This document shows, one piece after another, positions 25,457 to 34,846 of a stretch of DNA of 49,840 bases. The notes beneath the pieces were generated by a model that was not told where the DNA came from, made no database searches, and was given only the letters and a program-made list of their open reading frames with translations. Origin of the DNA: Oscillospiraceae bacterium (GTDB lineage: Bacteria; Bacillota; Clostridia; Oscillospirales; Oscillospiraceae). Both the position numbers and the translations under genes were made by a program. Position 1 is the stretch's first letter. Every line of letters begins with the position of its first letter. The stretch covers positions 1 to 49,840 of the forward strand of contig SVMA01000011.1 of assembly GCA_015067635.1 (NCBI GenBank). The letters are read 5' to 3'.

Positions 25457-26866
25457 ATGAAAAGAGTCGGTGGACTGCGTAGGCGCTGGCTGATCAATAC
25501 AGTCGGCGTGATATGTGCATTGGGCTTGGTCTGCGTAATTGTCGTGACCATGGTGTTCTCCGCATACTATCACAACGGAATGACCTCCGACCTTCGGTAT
25601 CGCGCAACCACTACTTCCGCGTTTTTTGAGGAATATCTGACCAGCGATTATAAGGAATATTATCAGGCGTGTTTGGATTATGTGAAAGGCTTTGAGCATA
25701 AAAATACCATAGAGCTTCAATTCATTGACGCCAATGGCACGATTGTCGTATCTTCTTATGGAAACTGGCCGGGGGAATCTCCCACAACGCCGGATATTCA
25801 GCGCGCCATTGAAAATGTGAGCATTGAAAGCTTTGAAGGGCGTGACCCGAATACCAACGAACGGATCATTGCCGTTTCCAGTCCGGTGGTATTCAACGAC
25901 GAGCAGGTTATCGGCGTGATGCGCTATGTGACCTCAACTCAGCTGTTGGACCGTCAGATCCTCACCATAGGCCTGTCAGCTATGTGCGCTTTGCTGATTA
26001 TTATGGCAATCGTTCTTTTCAGCAGCAATTACTATATCCGCACGATCTTATCGCCCTTAAATGCGATTATTAAAAAAGCGAAACGAATCACAAGCGGAAG
26101 CTACGGAATGCAGATTCAAACAAAATTTGACGATGAAATCGGAGAATTGGCACAGACCATCAACGAAATGTCCGCACAAATCAGCCAAAACGAGCGCATT
26201 CAACGGGAATTTATTTCCTCACTTTCTCATGAACTGCGCACACCGTTGACAGCAATCGCAGGATGGAGTGAGACGCTGTTGGCAGGAGATACTTTGGATC
26301 CGGAAGCGGAACGGGGAATGAAAATTATTTCCCGGGAAACAAAGCGTTTAACGGAAATGGTCGTGGAGCTGCTGGATTTCACAAGAATACAGGACGGGCG
26401 GTTCACGCTGAACATTCAGCAAGCAGATATTCGCAGTGAATTTGAAGATACCGTTTACATGTATTCCAGCCGGTTGACGCAGGATGGCATTCAGTTGGAT
26501 TATTTGGATAACGATGACGATATACCGGAGATATCCTGTGATCCGGAGCGTTTGCGTCAGGTGTTTTTGAACATTCTGGACAATGCCGCAAAACACGGCG
26601 GTGCCGGGGAACGCATTGAGGCATCCATCCATTTGGAAAAGGATAATGTAGTCATTCGTATCCGGGATTACGGACCCGGTATTCCTGAGGACGAAATTCC
26701 GTTGGTTAAAAAGAAATTTTACAAGGGGAGCTCCCGTGCACGTGGAACGGGCATCGGTTTGGCAGTTTGCGATGAGATCGTGGAATTGCACCGGGGCACG
26801 CTGACACTTGAAAATGCAGAGGGAGGCGGCACTTTGGTTACCATCAGCTTGCCGGTTACCCTGTAA
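25457..26866 (+). CDS. Membrane sensor histidine kinase
   Basis: The 469-residue kinase has two membrane helices (about residues 10-32 and 172-195) flanking an extracytoplasmic sensor region, then HAMP, the dimerisation box SSLSHELRTPLTA (H258) and an ATPase domain with NILDNAAKHGG, DYGPGIP and GTGIGLAV. It is the partner of the preceding response regulator, from which it is separated by 23 nt with GGGGGAG before the ATG. The cell-wall-type sensor architecture and a preceding lipoprotein suggest an envelope signal, which is inferred. Confidence 0.93.
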   Translation: MKRVGGLRRRWLINTVGVICALGLVCVIVVTMVFSAYYHNGMTSDLRYRATTTSAFFEEYLTSDYKEYYQACLDYVKGFEHKNTIELQFIDANGTIVVSSYGNWPGESPTTPDIQRAIENVSIESFEGRDPNTNERIIAVSSPVVFNDEQVIGVMRYVTSTQLLDRQILTIGLSAMCALLIIMAIVLFSSNYYIRTILSPLNAIIKKAKRITSGSYGMQIQTKFDDEIGELAQTINEMSAQISQNERIQREFISSLSHELRTPLTAIAGWSETLLAGDTLDPEAERGMKIISRETKRLTEMVVELLDFTRIQDGRFTLNIQQADIRSEFEDTVYMYSSRLTQDGIQLDYLDNDDDIPEISCDPERLRQVFLNILDNAAKHGGAGERIEASIHLEKDNVVIRIRDYGPGIPEDEIPLVKKKFYKGSSRARGTGIGLAVCDEIVELHRGTLTLENAEGGGTLVTISLPVTL

Positions 26867-26878
26867 GGAAGGTATAAA

Positions 26879-27883
26879 ATGAGCAACGAAAATACAAAAC
26901 CCTGCTGTGAGAAGTTCAAGACCAGTATTGGTGGTCAGGCGCTGATCGAGGGTATTATGATGCGCGGTCCTGAAAAGGATGCCATCGCTGTCCGCGCAAA
27001 GGGCGAAATCAACATAGAAGTGAAGCCGCGTAAGCTTCGCTCTAAAAAATCTGTGTTATGCTGGCCGTTGATCCGCGGAGCTGTAAACTTCTTTGATGCG
27101 CAGGTGGCAGGAGTGAAGGCACTGATGCATTCGGCTGAGCTGAGTGCGGATGATTCTGTGGAGGAAGAGCCCTCTAAATTCGATGCATGGCTGGAAAAGA
27201 AGCTTGGAAACGAAAGCTTCCAAAAGCTGATTGTAGGCATTGCTGTGTTTTTTGGTTTGGGGCTTTCCATTTTGCTGTTCTTCTTACTTCCAATGGTCAT
27301 TGTCGGATTCCTGGATCAATGGATCACCCATAATCTTGTACTGAATTTGATTGAGGGCGTTGTCCGTATGTGCATCTTCATGGCGTATATGCTGATCGTA
27401 TCCAGGATGAAGGATATGAAGCGCGTATTTGCTTATCATGGCGCGGAGCACAAAACCATTCGCTGTTACGAAGCTGGACTGCCTCTGACGGTAGAAAATG
27501 TCCGTCAGCAGACCCGACTGCATCCCAGATGCGGCACAAGCTTTTTGCTGGTGGTTATGGTCATATCGATTTTGGTGTTTTCCGTCGCATCCAGCCTTTT
27601 GCTGGCGTTGGTTCCCACTATGCAGCTTTTACGCGGAGGATTCCTCTACCGATTGATCATGATTCTGTTCAAATTGCTGCTTCTGCCTCTGGTGGTGGCG
27701 GTTACCTATGAAATCAATCGCTGGGCCGGACGCCATGATAATTGGTTTACACGGATCCTGACAGCACCCGGCTTGTGGATGCAGAAATTCACAACCAACG
27801 AGCCGGATGATTCCATGATCGAAGTAGGTATTGCGGCAGTTCAGGCTGTTCTTCCGGAGGAAGAGGGGGCAGACCTTTGGTAA
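26879..27883 (+). CDS. DUF1385 family membrane protein (YqhQ-like)
   Basis: The 334-residue protein begins with the DUF1385 signature IGGQALIEGIMMRGP (around residues 18-32), followed by hydrophobic helices near residues 116-145 and later, with YHGAEHKTIRCYEAG near residue 188 and RLHPRCGTSFL. It is a putative membrane metal-dependent protein of unknown function. It commonly precedes prmC, as here, where its stop overlaps the prmC start. It starts 12 nt after the kinase stop. Confidence 0.9.
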   Translation: MSNENTKPCCEKFKTSIGGQALIEGIMMRGPEKDAIAVRAKGEINIEVKPRKLRSKKSVLCWPLIRGAVNFFDAQVAGVKALMHSAELSADDSVEEEPSKFDAWLEKKLGNESFQKLIVGIAVFFGLGLSILLFFLLPMVIVGFLDQWITHNLVLNLIEGVVRMCIFMAYMLIVSRMKDMKRVFAYHGAEHKTIRCYEAGLPLTVENVRQQTRLHPRCGTSFLLVVMVISILVFSVASSLLLALVPTMQLLRGGFLYRLIMILFKLLLLPLVVAVTYEINRWAGRHDNWFTRILTAPGLWMQKFTTNEPDDSMIEVGIAAVQAVLPEEEGADLW

Positions 27884-28800
27884 AAAAGTATTCCCAGCTT
27901 TATTTGGAAGCCCGAAAAGCAATCATGGCTACCGAGGATATGCAATCGGCAGGGATCCTTGCCCGTCAGCTTCTGTGTCACGTTTCCGGAAGGACGCAAG
28001 AGCAAATTCTTGCAGACCGGGAACAGTATGCATCTGAGGACATTTGCAGTAAAATGGAGGAGCTGACAAAGCGGCTGGTAGATGGAGAGCCTCTTGCCTA
28101 TATTCTGGGTGAATGGGAATTCTACGGTTTACCTCTCTATGTGGATAGAAACGTGCTCATCCCCAGAGATGATACATGTGCAGTTGCTGCTTTGGCTATT
28201 CAAAAGGGGCTGGATTTGGAGAAAGATCCCAGAATTCTGGATCTTTGCACCGGTTCCGGTTGCATTGGACTGGCGATTGCCAGCCGGGTGAAGGATGCGC
28301 GGGTAACTTTGGCGGATATTTCCAAGGAAGCACTGGCTGTTGCAAAGAAAAATATAACCCGCAATCATTTTACCGGTCGGGTGACCTGCATACAGGCGGA
28401 TGCATTAAAGAAACCCTCTCCGTTTCTGGGAAAGTTTGATATGATCGTTTCCAATCCACCCTATATCACCCGTAGCGAGATGGAGGAATTACCGTACAGT
28501 GTCAGCGGTTTTGAACCGCACATGGCGCTTTTTGGCGGAGATGATGGTCTGGATTTTTATCGTGCCATTGTCCAAAATTATACCGCGGCTTTGAAGCCGG
28601 GAGGATATCTGTGCTTTGAATTTGGCATGGGGCAGGGAGATGCCGTTTGTCAAATCTTAGAAAAGAATCAGTATACCATTCTGGAGCGTTCCAGAGATTA
28701 TAACGAGAGAGAAAGAGCTGTCATTGCACAGCTCAACAGGAAGGAAGATTATTATGGCGACGAAAAAGACAGCATACGAGGCACCTGCACAGGCATCTGA
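27877..28800 (+). CDS. prmC: Release factor glutamine methyltransferase PrmC
   Basis: The 307-residue enzyme has the SAM motif [14 protein letters not shown] and the NPPY catalytic motif (N193-Y196, [11 protein letters not shown]), which methylates the GGQ glutamine of release factors. The start is a TTG at 27877 with GAGGGGG 7 nt upstream, overlapping the DUF1385 stop by 7 nt. The C-terminus runs about 20 residues past the usual PrmC end and overlaps the recA start by 47 nt, so the two are translationally entangled. Confidence 0.92.
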   Translation: MVKKYSQLYLEARKAIMATEDMQSAGILARQLLCHVSGRTQEQILADREQYASEDICSKMEELTKRLVDGEPLAYILGEWEFYGLPLYVDRNVLIPRDDTCAVAALAIQKGLDLEKDPRILDLCTGSGCIGLAIASRVKDARVTLADISKEALAVAKKNITRNHFTGRVTCIQADALKKPSPFLGKFDMIVSNPPYITRSEMEELPYSVSGFEPHMALFGGDDGLDFYRAIVQNYTAALKPGGYLCFEFGMGQGDAVCQILEKNQYTILERSRDYNERERAVIAQLNRKEDYYGDEKDSIRGTCTGI

Positions 28801-29857
28801 CAAGAAAAGAGCATTGCAAACTGCGTTGGCTCAGATTGACAAGAACTTTGGTAAGGGAACGGTTATGCGTCTGGGCGACCGTCCGGAAATGAACGTGGAT
28901 GCGATTCCCACCGGCAGCCTTGCATTGGATGCCGCTTTGGGTATTGGCGGTGTTCCCAAGGGCAGAATTATTGAGATTTACGGACCGGAATCCTCCGGTA
29001 AGACCACCTTGGCACTGCATATTCTTGCTGAAGCCCAGAAAATGGGCGGCGAGGTTGCTTTCGTAGATGCAGAGCATGCTCTGGATCCGGTTTATGCCTC
29101 TGCTTTGGGCGTGGATATCGAGAATTTGTTGGTTTCTCAGCCGGATACCGGCGAGCAGGCATTGGAGATCACAGACGCTTTGGTGCGTTCCGGTGCGGTA
29201 GATGCTGTGGTTGTTGACTCTGTTGCCGCGCTGGTACCCAAGCAGGAAATCGAAGGCGAGATGGGAGATACCTTTGTCGGACTGCAGGCAAGACTGATGT
29301 CTCAGGCACTTCGTAAGCTGGCAGGTACCATCGCAAAGACGAACTGTGTGGTCATCTTTATTAACCAGCTCCGTATGAAAATCGGCGTCATGTACGGAAA
29401 TCCCGAAACTACCACCGGCGGTAATGCGCTGAAGTTCTACTCTTCCGTGAGATTGGATGTGCGCCGTACAGAGGCCATCAAGGAAGGCAGTAATGTAGTT
29501 GGCAACAAGACCCGTGTCAAGGTGGTTAAGAACAAGGTTGCGCCTCCGTTCCGGGAAGCCTATTTTGACATTATGTACGGTCAGGGTATCAGCAAGTGGG
29601 GCGAACTGGTGGACCTGGCAGTTCAAATGGACATCATTCAAAAGAGTGGCAGCTGGTTCAGCATGGGTGAGGAACGGATTGGTCAGGGCATCAGTGCGGT
29701 CAAGGATTATCTTATGTCCAATCCGGATATCGCTGAGCAGGTAGAAGCACAGGTGCGGGAGAACCTGCTGAAGAACAACGCAACTGCCCGGACACCTGCA
29801 AAGGCTGCAGAGCACCCCGTTGCGGTAAGTGCCGACGATTTTGATGATGAGGATTAA
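28754..29857 (+). CDS. recA: Recombinase RecA
   Basis: The 367-residue protein contains Walker A GPESSGKT (residues 77-84), [21 protein letters not shown] and [19 protein letters not shown], all typical of RecA. It forms filaments on single-stranded DNA, drives recombination and triggers LexA self-cleavage. The ATG at 28754 has AGGAAGG upstream and lies inside the end of prmC. I see no LexA box in the 100 bp before it, unlike the dinB operon at 36.5 kb, so expression seems tied to the prmC transcript. The acidic tail DDFDDED is usual. Confidence 0.97.
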   Translation: MATKKTAYEAPAQASDKKRALQTALAQIDKNFGKGTVMRLGDRPEMNVDAIPTGSLALDAALGIGGVPKGRIIEIYGPESSGKTTLALHILAEAQKMGGEVAFVDAEHALDPVYASALGVDIENLLVSQPDTGEQALEITDALVRSGAVDAVVVDSVAALVPKQEIEGEMGDTFVGLQARLMSQALRKLAGTIAKTNCVVIFINQLRMKIGVMYGNPETTTGGNALKFYSSVRLDVRRTEAIKEGSNVVGNKTRVKVVKNKVAPPFREAYFDIMYGQGISKWGELVDLAVQMDIIQKSGSWFSMGEERIGQGISAVKDYLMSNPDIAEQVEAQVRENLLKNNATARTPAKAAEHPVAVSADDFDDED

Positions 29858-30473
29858 ATCCTTGGCAGCCGCACCGGACCGGGCAGAGCGTTACCGGATG
29901 GTGTTTGACGACGATACCGTGATGCGCCTATACCGCCAAACTGTACAGGATTTTGGTCTCTATGCCGGCAAGGAGCTTTCAGACGAGGAATTCCGGATGC
30001 TTTGCAGTGCGGCAGGTGAGATGTCTGCAAAAATGCGTGCAGTCAGAATCGTTGCGGCGAGCAGTGTCTCCAAGCGGGATCTGAAAAACCGTTTGATTCA
30101 AAAAGGCGAAGATCCTGAGCAGGCAAAAGCGGCTGTTGCGTGGATGAGTGAATTGTCTCTTGTGGACGACAGAAAAACAGCGGAGCAGATCGTATCACGC
30201 TGTGTTGCCAAGGGATATGGATTACTGCGGGCAAAGCAAGCCCTTTATGAAAAGCAAATCCCAAAGGAATTGTGGGAAGATGCGTTATCCGGTTATCCGG
30301 ATCAAACTGATAAAATCATGGAATATCTGGAAGCAAAACTGGATGATTTTTCTGATCAAAAGGCTGTAAAGCGGGTTGTGGATGCGCTTTTGCGCAAAGG
30401 CCATACCTACGGGCAAATACGCCGGTGTTTAGAAAAATTATCCGTTGATGCTGAGGATTTTCCGGAGGATTAA
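29844..30473 (+). CDS. recX: Regulatory protein RecX
   Basis: The 209-residue protein has the three-helix repeats of Rec[19 protein letters not shown] near residue 75, and later ALRKGH-like repeats with [15 protein letters not shown]. RecX inhibits RecA filaments. The start is placed at the ATG at 29844, inside the recA stop region, so translation is likely coupled; the next ATG at 29847 is equally possible. A GTG at 29829 is less likely. Confidence 0.88.
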   Translation: MMRIKSLAAAPDRAERYRMVFDDDTVMRLYRQTVQDFGLYAGKELSDEEFRMLCSAAGEMSAKMRAVRIVAASSVSKRDLKNRLIQKGEDPEQAKAAVAWMSELSLVDDRKTAEQIVSRCVAKGYGLLRAKQALYEKQIPKELWEDALSGYPDQTDKIMEYLEAKLDDFSDQKAVKRVVDALLRKGHTYGQIRRCLEKLSVDAEDFPED

Positions 30474-30474
30474 C

Positions 30475-31809
30475 ATGGCAAATATTGGATTTATATCCCT
30501 GGGTTGCGCCAAAAATCAAGTGGACTGTGAACGGATGATGTACCGCGTGCAGGAAGCCGGACATACGGTAAAATCAGATATCGTAGGCAGCGATGTGGTG
30601 GTAATCAACACCTGCGGGTTCATTGATTCTGCAAAGTCTGAGGCGATTGATTTTATCTTACAGACAGCAGCGCTGAAAGCAGAGGGACTTGTAGGGAAGA
30701 TTCTGGTCACCGGTTGTCTTTCCCAGCGGTATCAGGATGAAATTACACTGCAAATGCCCGAAGTGGATGGCATTTTGGGTACCGGAAGCTATACGGAAAT
30801 CGTACCGGCGATTGAAAAGCTTTTGCACGGCGATTCGGTACGGGAGTTTGGCTCCATTGATGCGCCGGAACAGGAAACCGGTCGCATTCTGACCACACCG
30901 GAGCATTATGCATTCATTAAAATTGCTGAAGGCTGTGACAATCGCTGCAGCTACTGTATCATTCCGTACTTAAGAGGAAAATTCCGTAGCCGGCAGATAG
31001 ATGATGTGTTGTATGAGGCGCGGCTTCTGGCTGATTCCGGCGTCAAAGAACTGATTGTCGTCGCGCAGGACACCAGCCGTTACGGAACGGATTTACCCGG
31101 ACATAAACGTCTTCTGCCGGAGTTGCTGCGACGTTTATGCGAAATTGAACAGCTGCATTGGATTCGGCTGCACTACGTATATCCTGACGAGATAGACGAG
31201 GAACTCATTGATGTGCTTGCAACGGAGCCAAAGCTGTTGAAGTATCTGGATATTCCCATTCAGCATTGTAACAGTAAGATTCTTAAGCTGATGAATCGCC
31301 GCGGTGATGGAGCATTTCTGCGGGACCTTTTTGCAAAGCTTCGTGCACGCATTCCGGGTTTGGTGCTCCGCACCAGTGTAATCACCGGTTTGCCCGGTGA
31401 GGGAGAAGAGGAATTTGAAGAGCTGTGCCGTTTCCTGAAGGAACAGCGACTGGAGCGTGTGGGAGCGTTTCCGTTTTCACCGGAGGAGGGGACTCCTGCT
31501 GCGGAAATGGAATACCCGGATCAGTCGGTTGCACAGGAACGCGCAGCTATGGTTGAGTCAATCCAGTCCCGCATTATGGACGATTATGCCGCCGGTATGC
31601 TTGGGAAAACGGTGGAAGTCCTTGTGGATGGCTACGATGAGGAATATGAACAGTATTACGGTCGAACCTATGCTGACTCTCCGGATATTGACGGAAGAGT
31701 TTGGCTGGCAAGCGATGATGATCTATCTGAGGGTAGCTTTGTGACAGTACGCATTGACGGTGTCACCGACGGCGACCTATCCGGTTTTGTTGTGGAGGAA
31801 GCATTATGA
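30475..31809 (+). CDS. rimO: Ribosomal protein S12 methylthiotransferase RimO
   Basis: The 444-residue radical-SAM enzyme has the N-terminal UPF0004 region (SLGCAKNQVDCERM and NTCGFIDSAK with cluster cysteines), the radical-SAM motif CDNRCSYC (C154, C158, C161) and a C-terminal TRAM domain. GCAKN and the context next to recX and pgsA favour RimO over the related MiaB. It adds a methylthio group to an aspartate of ribosomal protein S12. The ATG at 30475 has GGAGG 6 nt upstream, inside the recX stop region. Confidence 0.94.
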   Translation: MANIGFISLGCAKNQVDCERMMYRVQEAGHTVKSDIVGSDVVVINTCGFIDSAKSEAIDFILQTAALKAEGLVGKILVTGCLSQRYQDEITLQMPEVDGILGTGSYTEIVPAIEKLLHGDSVREFGSIDAPEQETGRILTTPEHYAFIKIAEGCDNRCSYCIIPYLRGKFRSRQIDDVLYEARLLADSGVKELIVVAQDTSRYGTDLPGHKRLLPELLRRLCEIEQLHWIRLHYVYPDEIDEELIDVLATEPKLLKYLDIPIQHCNSKILKLMNRRGDGAFLRDLFAKLRARIPGLVLRTSVITGLPGEGEEEFEELCRFLKEQRLERVGAFPFSPEEGTPAAEMEYPDQSVAQERAAMVESIQSRIMDDYAAGMLGKTVEVLVDGYDEEYEQYYGRTYADSPDIDGRVWLASDDDLSEGSFVTVRIDGVTDGDLSGFVVEEAL

Positions 31810-32336
31810 CAACTGCAAGTAAAATTACCTTGGTTCGTGTTGCATTTATTCCGCTTTTGACGGTACTTATGTACATGAGCAACGGAGCATCCAACCTGTG
31901 GATGTGGCTGTCCCTGGGAGTATTTATCATAGCAAGCCTGACGGACTATGTTGACGGACATATTGCCAGAAAGCACAATCAGGTAACGGATTTTGGCAAG
32001 TTTTTGGATCCCTTGGCAGATAAGCTTCTGGTGATTGCCGCCATGTGTATGTTCTGTCAGTGGGGGAAGATGCCGGCATGGGCACTGATGCTGGTTCTGA
32101 CACGGGAGTTTGCGGTTACCGGTCTGCGTCTTGTAGCAGTTGGTAAGGGCAAGGTGATTGCCGCCGGCTGGAGTGGCAAAATAAAGACTGCCAGCACAAT
32201 GATCGGTTTATGTGTCTGGATGGGATTTCCCGGGGAATATATCCTAAGTCAGATTATCATTGGTATCATTGTTGTGACTACGGTTTATTCCGGTGTTGAG
32301 TATTTCATTCAAAATTGGAAATGTCTTTTGGATTAA
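31806..32336 (+). CDS. pgsA: CDP-diacylglycerol-glycerol-3-phosphate 3-phosphatidyltransferase PgsA
   Basis: The 176-residue membrane enzyme contains the CDP-alcohol phosphotransferase signature D-x2-DG-x2-AR-x8-G-x3-D-x3-D (DYVDGHIARKH then FGKFLDPLADK). It makes phosphatidylglycerol phosphate, the first committed step of phosphatidylglycerol synthesis. It overlaps the rimO stop as ATGA. A terminator follows. Confidence 0.94.
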   Translation: MTTASKITLVRVAFIPLLTVLMYMSNGASNLWMWLSLGVFIIASLTDYVDGHIARKHNQVTDFGKFLDPLADKLLVIAAMCMFCQWGKMPAWALMLVLTREFAVTGLRLVAVGKGKVIAAGWSGKIKTASTMIGLCVWMGFPGEYILSQIIIGIIVVTTVYSGVEYFIQNWKCLLD

Positions 32337-32340
32337 TGAA

Positions 32341-32368
32341 AAATCCGGAGCGATGCTCCGGATTTTTT
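32341..32368 (+). terminator. Intrinsic terminator after pgsA
   Basis: An 11-bp stem, AAATCCGGAGC with GCTCCGGATTT (32341-32351 and 32355-32365), a 3-nt loop and a T run make a strong terminator. It closes the run of genes ending in pgsA. Confidence 0.9.
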
Positions 32369-32370
32369 GT

Positions 32371-32399
32371 TCGACTTTTTCCTGTTCCTGTGATATAAT
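32371..32399 (+). promoter_or_regulatory. Promoter of the DUF4317 gene
   Basis: TCGACT (32371-32376), 17 bp, and an extended -10 TGATATAAT (32391-32399) sit right behind the pgsA terminator, about 30 nt before the ATG at 32429. Confidence 0.72.
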
Positions 32400-32428
32400 C
32401 AAGAAAATTCATTTAGCGAGGGAAAACC

Positions 32429-33574
32429 ATGAACATTCGGGAAGTTGGCGAGATCCGCCGCCACATTCGTCGGGATCGGAGCAATATGGCTGCGATCTAC
32501 GGCTGCTATGTCAACGACAATCGGGAGATCGTTTCAGAATTTCGACGCAGTACTGGTATGATGTCCGAAAATGAGAGTGAGAAGTATTTTGGACTGTTGC
32601 GCCGGACGCTGTCCGGAACCATCGGCAAGAATCTTATTGATATCTCCTTTCAAACTGCGCAGGTAATGGATGGTGCAGAACACAAATTGCTTATGAATCT
32701 GCGGCAGACTGGGTTGGAGGACGAACAGCTGAGAATGGACTTCTACCGCAAGGTCATGGAATCTGTTGATCTGGATCAAAGTTTTCTGATCTTACTTGGC
32801 TGTGATACCTATGATGTGCCTTTTAAGAGTAAAGACGGGTTTGGGGGCAGTAATTCTGAGGAAACCTACCGTTTTCTTCTGTGTGCCGTATGTCCGGTAA
32901 AGCTGACAAAACCCACATTGCATTATGTTCCGGAAGAGAAGCTGTTCCACGACGGGGGTATTACCAACGTGGTCGGATCGCCGGAGCTGGGATTTCTGTT
33001 TCCTGCCTTTGATAACCGTGCCACAAACATTTATAATGCACTGTATTACCATCGCAGTTCCAAGGTAAATCACGATGCTTTTGCAACCAGTATTTTCAAT
33101 GCACCCATCCCACAGCCGGCTTTCTCGCAAAAGAAATCCTTTGAGGGAATTTTGGGCAACGCTTTGGGTGAGGAATGCAGTATGGACGTGGTGCAGAGTG
33201 TTCACGAACAGCTTTCCCAGCGAATTGCATTGCATAAGGAAAGCAAAGTTCCGGAGGCTCTGCTGATTTCCAAAGAGGAATTTAAGGACGTTTTGACCGG
33301 ATGCGGTGTTTCGGATGCCCATGTTGCTAAATTCAGCGTGGATTATGATGAGGCCTTCGGCTTTGAAGCTGATTTGTATCCGAAGAATATCATTGACGAA
33401 AAGCGCTTTGAGATCAAGACAGCGGATGTGTCCATCAAGGTCGCACCCGAGCGTATGGATCTGATTGAGACCCGCATCATCGGCGGGGTGAAGTACATTC
33501 TGATCCATGCGGAGGACGATGTGGAAGTAAACGGTGTCAGTATTCACATTCAGGATGAACCGGTTACGGTTTAA
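32429..33574 (+). CDS. DUF4317 family protein
   Basis: The 381-residue protein starts MNIREVGEIRRHIRRDRSNM and then reads YGCYVNDNREIVSEF, the start of DUF4317, a soluble family found mainly in Clostridia. No signal peptide, membrane helix or catalytic motif is evident, and the function is unknown. It has its own promoter, GAGGG before the ATG, and a following membrane protein gene after 17 nt. Confidence 0.85.
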   Translation: MNIREVGEIRRHIRRDRSNMAAIYGCYVNDNREIVSEFRRSTGMMSENESEKYFGLLRRTLSGTIGKNLIDISFQTAQVMDGAEHKLLMNLRQTGLEDEQLRMDFYRKVMESVDLDQSFLILLGCDTYDVPFKSKDGFGGSNSEETYRFLLCAVCPVKLTKPTLHYVPEEKLFHDGGITNVVGSPELGFLFPAFDNRATNIYNALYYHRSSKVNHDAFATSIFNAPIPQPAFSQKKSFEGILGNALGEECSMDVVQSVHEQLSQRIALHKESKVPEALLISKEEFKDVLTGCGVSDAHVAKFSVDYDEAFGFEADLYPKNIIDEKRFEIKTADVSIKVAPERMDLIETRIIGGVKYILIHAEDDVEVNGVSIHIQDEPVTV

Positions 33575-33591
33575 TTGGGAGGTTTCTGATA

Positions 33592-34140
33592 ATGTTAAAG
33601 CGTTATACACGGTATATTATTGATTTTGACAGTAAATACACCGCAGCCTGCGGAGGTTTATTCGGTGCGGCGTTTTTTCTGAAGATCGTCTACTATTTTG
33701 CATTGGTAAGCTTTCGGGATGTTGGAATTGTGCAAATACTTTGCTCTGCATTCCTGGGAATCTCCCTCTGTGCCGGTATGGTAGTACTGCTTAACTGTGT
33801 CCGGTACAATGCTCCCGGTATCTACGGAATTGCCGGCATGACATTTTGTCTTATCTTAATGCTTTTGAACCTGATGTCCGGAAGCCTTGTGCGGTCGGTG
33901 CTTTCCATTGTTTGGTATATCCCCACAGCAGTTGTATTTCTGATGACGGTTGGAGGGCATTTGCCGGGTCGGAAATTGGCAGTATGGATGTTCCTGCTGG
34001 CATCCGTCGTGCGTTTTTTGTTCTTTGATCTTGGTCGGCTGGGTCTTATTGGCTGGGTCAATGAATTGGCAGTTCTGCTAATGCTGATATCCTTTGCCTG
34101 CATGGCAATGGGCTTGAGATCCATCAGACAGTCTAAATAA
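33592..34140 (+). CDS. Integral membrane protein of unknown function
   Basis: The 182-residue protein has about five to six hydrophobic helices (for example TAACGGLFGAAFFLKIVYYF and AVLLMLISFACMAMGL) and basic loops. I do not recognise a family. The ATG has GGGAGG upstream and follows the DUF4317 gene by 17 nt, so the two are probably one transcript. It ends at a bidirectional terminator. Confidence 0.8.
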   Translation: MLKRYTRYIIDFDSKYTAACGGLFGAAFFLKIVYYFALVSFRDVGIVQILCSAFLGISLCAGMVVLLNCVRYNAPGIYGIAGMTFCLILMLLNLMSGSLVRSVLSIVWYIPTAVVFLMTVGGHLPGRKLAVWMFLLASVVRFLFFDLGRLGLIGWVNELAVLLMLISFACMAMGLRSIRQSK

Positions 34141-34144
34141 AATG

Positions 34145-34172
34145 AAGGCGTGTTGCTCTCGCAACACGCCTT
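34145..34172. terminator. Bidirectional terminator between convergent genes
   Basis: A 12-bp stem AAGGCGTGTTGC with GCAACACGCCTT (34145-34156 and 34161-34172) and loop TCTC separates the unknown membrane protein gene from the convergent kinase-like gene. T tracts on either side are short. Confidence 0.82.
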
Positions 34173-34177
34173 GACTG

Positions 34178-34786
34178 TTATTTGGAACGGTTAACAATGT
34201 CAACCACGATATCCGCAGCTTCCTCTATTCCGATAACTCCGGTGTTAATGCAAATATCGTAATTTTTGGGTGCACCCCAGGTTCTGCCGGTATAGTGCTG
34301 ATAGTTTACGCTCCTGCGCTTGTCTTTTTCCTGTAATCTTGCAACGGGGCTCTTTTCGGATTCGCCATAGAGCCGCACAATTCTGTCCGCGCGGAACTCG
34401 GTATCTGCATAGACAAAAATGTGAAGGACATCCTCTCTGTCTTTAAGGATATAGTCTGCATTCCGACCCACAATGACACAGGGTCCTTTATCCGCCAGCT
34501 GCAGGATGGCACTGCACTGGATGCTCCACAGGAAATCAGCAGTGGACAGACCGTTCATCACACCGGGAACACCGGTGGAGGCAAAGGCATAGGACAGGAT
34601 GCTCCGGCCGGGGGAGTGCTCTCCGTTTTCCTCTACAAACTTCGGGGCAAAGCCGGATTCCAGAGCGATCTGTTCCACCAATTCTTTATCGTAAAAGGGG
34701 ATACCTAACTTTTCGGCGATGAGATGTCCAACAGTTCTGCCGCCACTGCCAAATTGACGGCTGATGGTAATAATCGTCTTTTTCAT
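34178..34786 (-). CDS. Cytidylate kinase-like P-loop protein
   Basis: The 202-residue protein begins MKKTIITISRQFGSGGRTVG, a P-loop of the cytidylate-kinase-like family (FGSGGRT), and continues LIAEKLGIPFYDKEL and GRNADYIL. The family is close to but distinct from Cmk, and the real substrate is unknown. Its promoter (34818-34846) overlaps the 3' end of the upstream hydrolase gene. The ATG at 34786 has AAGGAGG 7-8 nt upstream. Confidence 0.88.
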   Translation of the reverse strand: MKKTIITISRQFGSGGRTVGHLIAEKLGIPFYDKELVEQIALESGFAPKFVEENGEHSPGRSILSYAFASTGVPGVMNGLSTADFLWSIQCSAILQLADKGPCVIVGRNADYILKDREDVLHIFVYADTEFRADRIVRLYGESEKSPVARLQEKDKRRSVNYQHYTGRTWGAPKNYDICINTGVIGIEEAADIVVDIVNRSK

Positions 34787-34817
34787 AATGAATCCTCCTT
34801 GTTAATTATCTGATATT

Positions 34818-34846
34818 AGTATACCATGCCGGTGATGGGTTGTCAA
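34818..34846 (-). promoter_or_regulatory. Promoter of the cytidylate-kinase-like gene
   Basis: On the minus strand a perfect TTGACA (34846-34841), 17 bp, and TATACT (34823-34818) form a strong promoter. The -35 lies across the 3' end of the hydrolase gene. Confidence 0.85.
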
